Source: Steroidobacteraceae bacterium (GTDB taxonomy: Bacteria > Pseudomonadota > Gammaproteobacteria > Steroidobacterales > Steroidobacteraceae). From it: a stretch of DNA of 64,000 nucleotides. The notes beneath the pieces were generated by a model that searched no databases, was not told the DNA's origin, and was given only the letters and a program-made list of their open reading frames with translations. The DNA lies in the NCBI GenBank assembly GCA_025451845.1, contig JANWJS010000039.1, forward strand, positions 23,461 to 87,460. Direction: 5' to 3'. Both the position numbers and the translations under genes were made by a program. Below, one piece after another: positions 10,674-17,295 of the stretch (positions are counted from its first letter, which is position 1; each line of letters starts with the position of its first letter).

Positions 10674-11708
10674 ATGCAACTCGTCAACAGAAACCTGCCC
10701 CGCGCAGCCGTGCTGGCCATCGTAGCGCTCGCCATTGCCGCCGTCTCCGGCTGTTCCCGCCCGGCCGCTTCCGGCGTGAAACTCCTCAACGCCTCGTACT
10801 CAGCGACACGCGAACTCTACGGCGAGTACAACGCCGCCTTCGAGAAGTACTGGAAGGCCAAGACCGGCCAGACCGTGCATGTGAGCATGTCCTATGGCGG
10901 CTCGGAGCTGCAGGCGCGCTCCGTCTCAGAAGGCCTCGGAGCCGACGTGGTCACGTTGGCTTTGGCGGCGGACATCGACGTCATCGCACAGGAGGGCAAG
11001 CTGCTGCCGCTCAACTGGCAGACACGCCTGGCGGACGACAGCTCCCCTTATACCTCGACGATCGTTTTCCTCGTGCGCAAGGGAAATCCCAAGGGCATCC
11101 GGGACTGGAGCGATCTGATCAAGCCCGGCGTCGCCGTCGTGACGCCGAACCCGAGGACCTCCGGCGGGGCACGGTGGAACTTCCTCGCCGCATGGGGCTG
11201 GGCGCTGAAACAGCCCGGGGGAAATGAGGCCAGCGCCGAAAACTATCTGCATGAGCTCTTCCGGCACGTCCCGGTGCTGGACACGAGCGCCCGCGCTGCG
11301 ACCACGACATTCGTGCAGCACGGACTCGGAGACGTACTCATCGGTTGGGAGAACGAGGCGTTGCTCGCCATCCGCGAGAAGCCGAATGAAGGCCTGACGA
11401 TCGTCTACCCGTCCGTGAGCATCCTCGCGGAGCCGCCGGTTGCGGTAGTAGATCAGTATGCCCTGGCTCATGGCCAGCGCCCGCTCGCGAGCGCTTACCT
11501 CCAGTACCTATATAGCAAGGAAGGGCAGGAGATCATCGCCCGTAACTTCTACCGCCCACGCGACCCTGAGGTCGCCGCGGAATTCGCCAAGCAATACCCG
11601 AAGATCGACCTGGCAACCATCGCGGACTTCGGCGGCTGGTCGAGCGTGCAGCGGAAGTTTTTCGCGGACGGGGGTGTGTTCGATCAGATTTACGCGCGAG
11701 GACAGTGA
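10674..11708 (+). CDS. Sulfate/thiosulfate-type ABC transporter substrate-binding lipoprotein (Sbp/CysP family)
   Basis: This is a 344-residue periplasmic binding protein of the prokaryotic sulfate-binding family. The ATG at 10674 has AGGAG five bases upstream and is preferred to a GTG at 10668. A signal segment ends in the lipobox AVSGC (C27), so it is probably a lipoprotein. Family blocks include YTSTIVFLVRKGNPKGI, VTPNPRTSGGARWNFLAAWG and GDVLIGWENEALL. The canonical anion loop SHGGSGKQ appears as SYGGSELQ, and SYDPTRELY as SYSATRELY. Some ligand contacts therefore differ, and sulfate cannot be assumed. It is likely the partner of the permease/ATPase operon at 19399-22896 although not adjacent; a related operator supports this. 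Confidence 0.85.
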   Translation: MQLVNRNLPRAAVLAIVALAIAAVSGCSRPAASGVKLLNASYSATRELYGEYNAAFEKYWKAKTGQTVHVSMSYGGSELQARSVSEGLGADVVTLALAADIDVIAQEGKLLPLNWQTRLADDSSPYTSTIVFLVRKGNPKGIRDWSDLIKPGVAVVTPNPRTSGGARWNFLAAWGWALKQPGGNEASAENYLHELFRHVPVLDTSARAATTTFVQHGLGDVLIGWENEALLAIREKPNEGLTIVYPSVSILAEPPVAVVDQYALAHGQRPLASAYLQYLYSKEGQEIIARNFYRPRDPEVAAEFAKQYPKIDLATIADFGGWSSVQRKFFADGGVFDQIYARGQ

Positions 11709-12292
11709 CTGTCATCTCTCGTCATGGCCGCGACGCATATACCGCGTCGAAGCGGCCGTGATAAGCCACCCACGCGGCGGTTGCCGCGCAAAAACCAGCC
11801 GATCGAGTCGAGGATCAGCCAGTGCAGCTCGGCCAGCCTCAGATGCAGGATCGGCTCATGGTGGGCGACGCGGTTTCGGAGCAGACGAATCTCATCGAGC
11901 GCAGCGTGAGCTTGCTTGCGCAGAAACGGCGTTGGACTGTTGACGAATACGTTCCGCAGATGAGGGCGCCAGAGGTGGGTTTCGTACTTCGGACCGAAAA
12001 GACCTACCCAGGATCCGAAGCTGAGCTCGGCAACAATGCGGTCCTGCCGAGTGGCTTGCGCGCATGACGTATCCCGAAACCCGGGCGCATCGTACCAACA
12101 GGTGCCGAATGCCGCGGATAGGCGTTGGTGGATCTTGTTCCGTAGGATGATCTCGAGTCCCTGCAGGGGGCCGTAAAGGGCCTCACTCAGCGCCGTGTTC
12201 CACATGTAGAGGCGCAGCGCCTGGGCGATGTCCCCTTTGGCGAAAGCGAGGTCCGGTTCCGTGTTGGCGTGCTCCGCGCAGATGAACTGCAT
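11690..12292 (-). CDS. Abi-family (HEPN) protein, probably frameshifted
   Basis: The product resembles Abi-like HEPN proteins, some of which act as abortive-infection RNases. Family features are ALRLYMWNTALSEALYGPLQGLEIILRN, VAELSFGSWVGLF, LWRPHLRNVF and the HEPN active-site motif RNRVAHHEP (R-x4-H). After SIGWF the reading frame departs from the family. Removing one base from the A5 run at 11790-11794 restores a typical tail (ATAAWVAYHGRFDAVYASRP) ending at 11722. About 20 residues expected between CWYDAPGF and VAELSFG are also missing, and an in-frame stop lies three codons before the ATG. I read this as a decaying gene, or a sequencing error for the 3' shift. It overlaps the 3' end of the binding-protein gene. 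Confidence 0.6.
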   Translation of the reverse strand: MQFICAEHANTEPDLAFAKGDIAQALRLYMWNTALSEALYGPLQGLEIILRNKIHQRLSAAFGTCWYDAPGFRDTSCAQATRQDRIVAELSFGSWVGLFGPKYETHLWRPHLRNVFVNSPTPFLRKQAHAALDEIRLLRNRVAHHEPILHLRLAELHWLILDSIGWFLRGNRRVGGLSRPLRRGICVAAMTRDDSHCPRA

Positions 12293-12498
12293 GCATTTTC
12301 AATGGACGCGTAAAACTCATGCGGCTTGGGTAGCCGCCGCGCGATGGAGTAGCCGGATACGAAGCGGCCACGGTCCGTCATTGTGAAGTGCCACTCGACT
12401 TCCTCATTTGGGCCACACACGACGTCCAGTATCGTAGGCCGTAGTCGCGGATTGCTCCCGATCGGGGCAGACACGATCCAGCTGCCGTGACCTTTCAT
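12187..12498 (-). CDS. Small hypothetical protein overlapping the Abi gene
   Basis: This is a 103-codon frame whose first 68 or so residues look like real protein (SWIVSAPIG, ILDVVCGPNEEVEWHF, GRFVSGYSIARRL). The rest is an Arg/Ser/Thr-rich translation of the Abi coding region in another frame. It is either a short gene whose original stop has been lost, or the displaced N-terminus of the Abi gene after a frameshift; the run KPHEFYASIENA would suit the N-terminus of such proteins. I recognise no family and no function is proposed. Confidence 0.35.
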   Translation of the reverse strand: MKGHGSWIVSAPIGSNPRLRPTILDVVCGPNEEVEWHFTMTDRGRFVSGYSIARRLPKPHEFYASIENACSSSARSTPTRNRTSLSPKGTSPRRCASTCGTRR

Positions 12499-12724
12499 TC
12501 AGAATCGCTCTCGAGTCGTTACCTGACGGGCCAGGAGATATGAGCCTGTCGAAGGATGGTAATCGCGAATGAGATTGGCAAGATCTCACGGGCGTCGCTC
12601 CGACTCAAGAGGGGTTGACCGTATGTTTGTATAAATTTGTGCTGTTATTGGCGTTGCGAACCGCGTCTGGAGTTGACGCCGGGAGTGGCGTCAGGGGACT
12701 TGCGGGAGGGGGCTTCTCCCGCCG
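12499..12724. other. Intergenic region with terminator-like hairpins
   Basis: No gene is seen here. The part at 12600-12650 is AT-richer than the surroundings and may hold the promoter of the minus-strand Abi region, but no convincing -35/-10 pair was found. The 12674-12722 part holds two inverted repeats described separately. Confidence 0.5.
12674..12722 (-). terminator. Tandem hairpins after the FAD-protein gene
   Basis: Immediately downstream of the stop (12725) are two inverted repeats: GCGGGAG/CTCCCGC (12702-12708 with 12716-12722) and TGACGCC/GGCGTCA (12674-12680 with 12687-12693). Each has a perfect 7-bp stem. There is no U-tract, so termination efficiency is uncertain. Confidence 0.45.
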
Positions 12725-14173
12725 TCATTGCGTAGCGGCCCCCTCGGCGAGCGGCCATGCGTCGGAGTGGGATACTTGGGACCAGCACCTGTTGACGTCC
12801 GGCCCGGCGACCAGCTCGGCAAGCCGGCGGGCGTGCTCGCGTAACTCCGGGACGGCGGTGGCCTCCCAGTGACGCGCGCGCAACCAGGGGCCAACGTAGT
12901 AGAGCCCTTTGCTGACACTGCCGTCTGCGGCCATGGTCTCGCCTGCATCCGTCACACGAATGCCGAGTTCGAGGGGATCCGGTGTGATGAGGCCGCTGGC
13001 CAGCAGCGACTGGACGAGTGTGTTGTCGGATCGAGCCGGGTGATAGTCGGGGCCGGTGCAGTTGAATATCCGTCCCACAACGACGCGCTCGCGTTGCTGA
13101 GCGCCCCTCGGCCGCCATACGACCTCGATCCCGGCGCGCGTGATCTTTGCGCTCTCGATGGAGCCGGCCCGGATGGCGAGCCTGCCGGCATGCTGCATCC
13201 GCTGCAGCTCCTGCGCGGCCGCTGGCGGCAGCCTATGGCGATGGACGTCCCATATGGGGCGCACGTGCCGCAGGAACCGCCGGCGGTCCTGAATGCTGAG
13301 ACCGGCCCAGAGCTCGGGAGCGATCCTGCGCACCGCGTTGATGACTTCGCGCCAATCGCCGCCCGCACCGTTGGCCTGATCAGACAGGGCATGCACGATA
13401 CTCACGAGCTCGCGAAGCGAGCCGCCTGCGGCTCGAATCGATGCAACCGCCCCGGCGCGCAGTGGTGCTCGGCTGAATGCGCTCTGTGGCTGTGGCAGAC
13501 GGCCGTGCCGCGACAACGCCAGGATCTCCGGAGGCTCTGGCCCGCGTAGCGCCAGGCGCAGGGCAACATCGGCTGCCGTAAGACCTGTGCCGAGCAGGAG
13601 GACGCGTTGCGGCGCCCTGTTGGGCCTGTCCTGCGGCCATGGGGTCCAGGGATCGTGTACGTACCAACGCGTGCCGCGGATCGCCTGCAGCGCCGCCAGG
13701 CGCGCGGGGCGCGGATTGCCGGTAGCGAGCACGACCTCGTCGGCGAAGAGCAGGTGACCATCGTCGAGGTCGATCCGCCAGGCGCGGGCACGGCTGTGAA
13801 GCTGCGTGAGGCGGCTGACGCGGCCCCAGATCCGGGCGTACGCCATTCTCGAAGACTCGATGGCTTCCTGCAGGCTGGCGCACAGGTAACGGCCATAGAG
13901 CGCCCGCGAGAGAAAGTCCTGCGCGCCGATGCGCTTGCCCTGCCGCCGGGCGAAATCGACCAGCTCGCCCGGCCGGGAGGAATCGAGCGACATGTGAGCG
14001 GCCGGAACGTTGAGCAGCCAGTCCTGATGGCTGGGGGAGTAGGCCAGGCCGGCGGCCATCTCCATCTGGTCGTCAATCAACACGATCCGCGCGGGGGTGT
14101 GCGCGTATCGCAGCAAATGAACAGCGGTCGCCGTTCCCGAGAATCCTGCACCGATGATCGCGATGGTCCGCAT
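12725..14173 (-). CDS. FAD/NAD(P)-binding oxidoreductase, YdhS-like
   Basis: This 482-residue flavoprotein-like enzyme has an N-terminal dinucleotide fold (IAIIGAGFSGTATAVHLL, GxGxxG at residues 8-13). It shares the block GLAYSPSHQDWLLNVPAAHMS with E. coli YdhS and NAD_binding_9 proteins. A second nucleotide-binding segment VLLLGTGLTAADVAL and a late VFNCTGPD-type motif (RIFNCTGPDYH) follow. The substrate is unknown. The start at 14173 has GGAG upstream and is preferred to an in-frame ATG at 14191 that abuts the preceding stop. It follows the peroxiredoxin-like gene directly. It appears to carry its own promoter region inside that gene, with the operator box at 14262-14279. Confidence 0.82.
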   Translation of the reverse strand: MRTIAIIGAGFSGTATAVHLLRYAHTPARIVLIDDQMEMAAGLAYSPSHQDWLLNVPAAHMSLDSSRPGELVDFARRQGKRIGAQDFLSRALYGRYLCASLQEAIESSRMAYARIWGRVSRLTQLHSRARAWRIDLDDGHLLFADEVVLATGNPRPARLAALQAIRGTRWYVHDPWTPWPQDRPNRAPQRVLLLGTGLTAADVALRLALRGPEPPEILALSRHGRLPQPQSAFSRAPLRAGAVASIRAAGGSLRELVSIVHALSDQANGAGGDWREVINAVRRIAPELWAGLSIQDRRRFLRHVRPIWDVHRHRLPPAAAQELQRMQHAGRLAIRAGSIESAKITRAGIEVVWRPRGAQQRERVVVGRIFNCTGPDYHPARSDNTLVQSLLASGLITPDPLELGIRVTDAGETMAADGSVSKGLYYVGPWLRARHWEATAVPELREHARRLAELVAGPDVNRCWSQVSHSDAWPLAEGAATQ

Positions 14174-14191
14174 ACGCTCATCTCCATCCAT

Positions 14192-14803
14192 TCAGGCCCA
14201 CCGCCGCGGCGGCTGGAAGATCATCCTGCCGGAGCAGCGGTAGAAAAGTCCGTCGAAACGGGGTGACAAACGGGTGTCAGGAGGCGGTGCCTCCCTGCTC
14301 GCCGCGCTGTGATCACGCTTGCGCAGAGTCACCGCCCAGCCAATCAGGTCGAGCGGTGAGGGCAGCTCGTCCATCGGGCGATACCTCAGCGTGCGGCGGC
14401 AGCGCAGATTCGAATCGACGATCAGCGCGCAGCGCGGTCCGTGGCGGCCGATTTGAGCGCGCAGCGCGCCGGCGGAGAGATCCGCGACAGCCCCGGGCCG
14501 CGGCGGGTCGAGCGTCAGCGCCGCCGCGGACGCAGGGCCGAGCTCGGCGAGGCCGCCGATCCACCCTTGTCCGAGCTCATACCCATCACGCGACATGGCC
14601 ACTGCAGTGACGCCGCGCTCCGCAAAGCTGCGACTGAGGATGCTGAGCCAGCGATCCATTTCCAGCTGCTCCTGCGCGAAGTCATCCGGGTGCGAGAAGA
14701 GGATGGCCCATCGGCCGGCCAGCCACGCGCGCAATGAAGCCGCGTCGCAGACCTGCTTTGTGGCAAGCCGCAGCCGGCCGCCCGCAATTACCACTGAATT
14801 CAT
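14192..14803 (-). CDS. Peroxiredoxin-like protein lacking the peroxidatic cysteine
   Basis: The 203-residue product follows the AhpC/1-Cys peroxiredoxin plan: AILFSHPDDFAQEQLEMD (33-50) aligns with the FSHPADFTPVCTTE motif, and CALIVDSNLRCRRTLRY with the later FIIDPNG strand. The catalytic Cys position (about 46) is Gln and the preceding Thr-Pro-Val is also lost, so peroxidase activity by the usual mechanism is not expected. Other cysteines (in KQVCDAA, RCALI, LRCRR and YRCSG) remain. A strong Shine-Dalgarno (AAGGAGG) precedes the ATG. The gene abuts the FAD-protein gene and its last codons contain a copy of its own upstream control element. A binding or sensing role is a guess. Confidence 0.7.
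   Translation of the reverse strand: MNSVVIAGGRLRLATKQVCDAASLRAWLAGRWAILFSHPDDFAQEQLEMDRWLSILSRSFAERGVTAVAMSRDGYELGQGWIGGLAELGPASAAALTLDPPRPGAVADLSAGALRAQIGRHGPRCALIVDSNLRCRRTLRYRPMDELPSPLDLIGWAVTLRKRDHSAASREAPPPDTRLSPRFDGLFYRCSGRMIFQPPRRWA
14220..14279 (-). repeat. Control-element copy 2 (60 bp), inside the 3' end of the peroxiredoxin-like gene
   Basis: This 60-bp stretch aligns without gaps to 14850-14909, with 41 of 60 bases identical. Shared blocks are GACACCC, TGTCAC, GACGGACTTT and GATGAT. Its operator part ends 89 nt from the preferred ATG of the FAD gene, exactly as the other copy lies 89 nt from the peroxiredoxin-like ATG. Confidence 0.7.
14262..14279 (-). promoter_or_regulatory. 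Candidate response-regulator box upstream of the FAD-protein gene
   Basis: In gene sense this reads TGACACC CGTT TGTCACC: two 7-bp half-sites, a 4-bp spacer and an 11-bp period, the architecture of OmpR/PhoB-family sites. It is also an imperfect palindrome (TGACA/TGTCA). It lies within the coding region of the preceding gene. Confidence 0.55.
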
Positions 14804-14849
14804 AACGCCTCCTTACAGTCTGCTTTCGCCCGCCTGTGCGGGAGTGGGA

Positions 14850-14909
14850 ATCATCTTGCAGGAGTATGGGTGTCAAAGTCCGTCTTGCTTCAGTGACAGA
14901 TGGGTGTCG
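14850..14909 (-). repeat. Control-element copy 1 (60 bp), upstream of the peroxiredoxin-like gene
   Basis: This is the intergenic partner of 14220-14279, with 41/60 identical positions and no gaps. It carries the operator half-sites, the block GACGGACTTT that runs into a TTGACA hexamer, and GATGAT. It lies at the same distance (89 nt from box end to ATG) as the copy before the FAD gene. Confidence 0.7.
14892..14909 (-). promoter_or_regulatory. Candidate response-regulator box upstream of the peroxiredoxin-like gene
   Basis: In gene sense this reads CGACACC CATC TGTCACT, a 7-4-7 direct repeat with an 11-bp period. It overlaps the upstream side of a TTGACA-containing promoter region (14876-14871), a position suited to an activator. 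Confidence 0.55.
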
Positions 14910-15121
14910 ATCGCACCGCTCATGTGCAAATCCGGATTTCACGCTCCGCCGTGGATCGCGAGTCAGTGGCCAGAGCCGCCGAGGTGAGGCGGCAGCGCCG
15001 GGCAAAGAGCCTGATCGAGCTCGCATTGCCGGCCTGCGGCCGCGCATGGCACGGCCGTTGCACCATTCGAGCGCTGATCCGCCTCCCGCCGGGCCGCGAA
15101 GTTATGCTCGAGTTTTACGGC

Positions 15122-15139
15122 GGTGATACTTTGGTATCG
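15122..15139 (-). promoter_or_regulatory. Candidate response-regulator box upstream of the porin gene (inverted)
   Basis: On the minus strand this reads CGATACC AAAG TATCACC, matching 12 of 14 pattern positions with an 11-bp period. It lies 80 bp before the porin ATG but points away from it, unlike the other boxes. It is the weakest member of the set. Confidence 0.35.
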
Positions 15140-15218
15140 AGCGTTTTGTCGTACATGCAGTTACGTATGATGGCCGGCGAATGAGCCACTCAATACCATC
15201 CAGGAGATATCACTGCGC

Positions 15219-16514
15219 ATGAGTACCTTAGTCAAGACCGGAGTCATGGCCGCGCTCGCCGGCGTGGGCCTGGCGGCCGTGTTGCATGCCGACGATGCGA
15301 GGGCGGACGGCGCTTTCCAACTCAAATCAGCGGACGGCAATTTTTCCGGCAGCCTCACCGGCCGTTTGGAGTTCGACGGCTACTATGACAACAACGACAA
15401 TCGCAGCAAGATCGGCAGCGGCGTGGCCGGCTCGGACTCGAGTGACAGCTTCAGATTCCGGCGGGCGTGGCTCACCCTCGCTGGTAATGTGTACAGCTTC
15501 GACTACCACGTCGATTACGACTTCGTCGCCAATACGCTGCAGCGCGCGTGGATCTCGCACGAAGTGCTGCCTCACGGCACGCTCTATATTGGGCAGGACA
15601 AGCCCTGGGCCAGCCTGGACGAGATCGCGAGCGATACCGAGACGCCCTTCCTGGAGCGCAACATTGCATCCTCCAGCGGGATCAATTCGGTCGCGACCTA
15701 TACCAACGGACTCTACTACGCCTGGAACAACCGGCTCTTCACGGAAGAAGACAACGTGTGGATCGGGCTCTCGGGATCGTCCTTGCACAAGCAGTCAGGC
15801 GGCGCTGATAGCAGCACGCAGGGCACGGCGTTCAATGCGCGCGTCGCGTACGCGCCGATCGTCGAGAAGAATCGCTGGCTCCATTTTGGAGTGTCGTTCA
15901 TCAACGCGAATGCCGCTGCCGGCAGCACGACGGCAGGTACGAACGCGCTCCTGGTCAGCTATGTGTACGGCAACCACTTCGACAGCGACGAGAAGCTGAC
16001 ACTCGCGAACTATCCCGTCTCGAGCACGGGCACGAGGCCGCATTCGAACACGCTCGGAGGGGAGCTCGCCGCAGCCTACGGACCGGGGTACCTGCAGGCT
16101 GAATACGACGACGCCAAGTTCCACGAGGCCGGAGAGCCGGACAATACGGTGAAAGCCTACTCCGTGACCGGCGCAGTCATGCTGACGGGCGAGACGCGTC
16201 CCTACAAGCCAGGGGATGCCAGTTATGGCGGGATCACGCCGGGGCACGCTTATGGAGCCTGGGAGCTCGCCGTGCGCTACGAGAAGGCCCGCAATGACGG
16301 GAACGATGGTGTGTTCAAGGGGCTCGCGCTGCCGGGCGTGAAGGCGTCACTTGCGACACTGGATCAGGTGACGCTGATCAGCGCGGGAGTAAATTATTAC
16401 CCCAACGCGCACGTGCGGTTCATGCTCGACTACGAGCATGGCAAGGCCGATCTCGGCAAAGCGGGGACCGACAGCCCCAACACCGTAGAGGCTCGCGCAC
16501 AGCTCACCTTCTGA
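15219..16514 (+). CDS. Phosphate-selective-type outer-membrane porin (OprO/OprP family)
   Basis: This 431-residue outer-membrane channel has a signal peptide (VKTGVMAALAGVGLAAVLHADDARA, cut before DGAF). The mature part alternates short beta strands (FSGSLTGRLEFDGYYD, FRFRRAWLTLAGNVYSFDYHVDYDF, GTLYIGQDKP, SSGINSVATYTNGLYY) and ends ARAQLTF with a terminal Phe, typical of barrels. The OprP fold handles phosphate or polyphosphate in Pseudomonas, but relatives accept other anions, so the anion here is not certain. It lies convergent with the two-component/ABC operon and divergent from the peroxiredoxin-like gene. I infer that it brings the transporter's substrate across the outer membrane. Confidence 0.88.
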   Translation: MSTLVKTGVMAALAGVGLAAVLHADDARADGAFQLKSADGNFSGSLTGRLEFDGYYDNNDNRSKIGSGVAGSDSSDSFRFRRAWLTLAGNVYSFDYHVDYDFVANTLQRAWISHEVLPHGTLYIGQDKPWASLDEIASDTETPFLERNIASSSGINSVATYTNGLYYAWNNRLFTEEDNVWIGLSGSSLHKQSGGADSSTQGTAFNARVAYAPIVEKNRWLHFGVSFINANAAAGSTTAGTNALLVSYVYGNHFDSDEKLTLANYPVSSTGTRPHSNTLGGELAAAYGPGYLQAEYDDAKFHEAGEPDNTVKAYSVTGAVMLTGETRPYKPGDASYGGITPGHAYGAWELAVRYEKARNDGNDGVFKGLALPGVKASLATLDQVTLISAGVNYYPNAHVRFMLDYEHGKADLGKAGTDSPNTVEARAQLTF

Positions 16515-16533
16515 GCATCTGCGCCGCGATATT

Positions 16534-16559
16534 CCGGTGCGGCCGCAAGGCCGCGCCGG
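16534..16559. terminator. Bidirectional terminator hairpin between porin and response-regulator genes
   Basis: An 11-bp stem (CCGGTGCGGCC with GGCCGCGCCGG, one G-U pair) is closed by a GCAA tetraloop. It lies between two convergent genes, 20 bp after the porin stop. No U-tract follows. Confidence 0.6.
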
Positions 16560-16620
16560 ATCGCCTGATACCCGCCGGAGGAACCCTGCTTCCGGGGGCT
16601 GGTCGGGCCGCGAGGTCCCG

Positions 16621-17295
16621 TCAATCCGCTACGAGCTTGTATCCGGCTCCCGAGGCGGTCTGCAGCCGCTGCGGGGCGGCGGGATCGGCTTCGATCTTCT
16701 GCCGCAGCCGGTGGACCAGCTGCTTCAGGAGCTGCCGGTCGCCGGAGCCGCGGTGACCCCAGACGTGCACCAGCAGCCTGTCGGAGCTCACTGTTCGTCC
16801 GGCGCTGGCGAGAAGCATCTGCAGGAGCCGCAACTCGAGCTTGGTGAGGCGGATAGCGTCCGCCTCACCGATCCGCACCGTGTGCTCTTCGGTATCGATG
16901 GTCAGCTTCCCCACCGACAGGAGTGACGGGCTCTCCGTGCCTGCCCGGCGCAGCAATGCCTTGGCGCGGGCGAGGAGGGTGCGCGGACTGAAGGGCTTGG
17001 TCAGGTAGTCATCGGCTCCGAGCTCCAGTGCGCGCACCAGGTCCTCTTCCTCTCCGCGAACGGTGAGCATCATGATGGGCACGCGCGATTGGCGGCGGAT
17101 CGCTTCGCAGACCTGGAAACCGCTCGCGCCCGGCATGTTGATGTCGAGAATGACGAGGTCCGGCACCTCGTCGGCCACGGCCCGCAGGGCGGCCGGGCCG
17201 TCCGGGGCCTTGATGATGAGATAGCCTGCCTGCGTCAGCGTGAAGCCGACCAGCTCGCGCAGATCGCGGTCATCGTCCGCCACCAGAACCTTCAA
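16621..17295 (-). CDS. OmpR/PhoB-family response regulator
   Basis: This 224-residue regulator has a receiver domain (acidic pocket D7-D9, phospho-Asp D51 in VILDINMPG, T78, K100 in LTKPF) and a C-terminal winged-helix DNA-binding domain (130-224, ending TASGAGYKLVAD). Its ATG overlaps the kinase stop by four bases, so the two are made together. The operon order cysA-cysT-cysW-kinase-regulator suggests that it controls this transporter. OmpR-family proteins bind tandem half-sites with an 11-bp period, and such repeats lie before cysA, the FAD gene and the peroxiredoxin-like gene. Binding is inferred. Confidence 0.93.
   Translation of the reverse strand: MKVLVADDDRDLRELVGFTLTQAGYLIIKAPDGPAALRAVADEVPDLVILDINMPGASGFQVCEAIRRQSRVPIMMLTVRGEEEDLVRALELGADDYLTKPFSPRTLLARAKALLRRAGTESPSLLSVGKLTIDTEEHTVRIGEADAIRLTKLELRLLQMLLASAGRTVSSDRLLVHVWGHRGSGDRQLLKQLVHRLRQKIEADPAAPQRLQTASGAGYKLVAD

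Larger units (their letters stand above)
14804..15218. other. Divergent control region between peroxiredoxin-like and porin genes
   Basis: This 415-bp non-coding region serves two divergent genes. It holds the 60-bp control element with its operator box (14850-14909), a perfect TTGACA on the minus strand (14876-14871) and a CCCGC/GCGGG hairpin in the peroxiredoxin-like leader (about 14830-14843). A second, inverted box lies at 15122-15139 upstream of the porin. A 94-codon plus-strand frame (14900-15184) is judged non-coding. Confidence 0.6.

Noticed and set aside
11690..12498. Toxin-antitoxin pair (HEPN plus small upstream gene)
   Set aside because: The small frame has no MNT or antitoxin features and the HEPN gene is apparently frameshifted; a decayed single gene is simpler.
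14900..15184. 94-codon plus-strand frame upstream of the porin
   Set aside because: There is no ribosome-binding site, no recognisable family, and it runs through the operator box and promoter region of the divergent gene.
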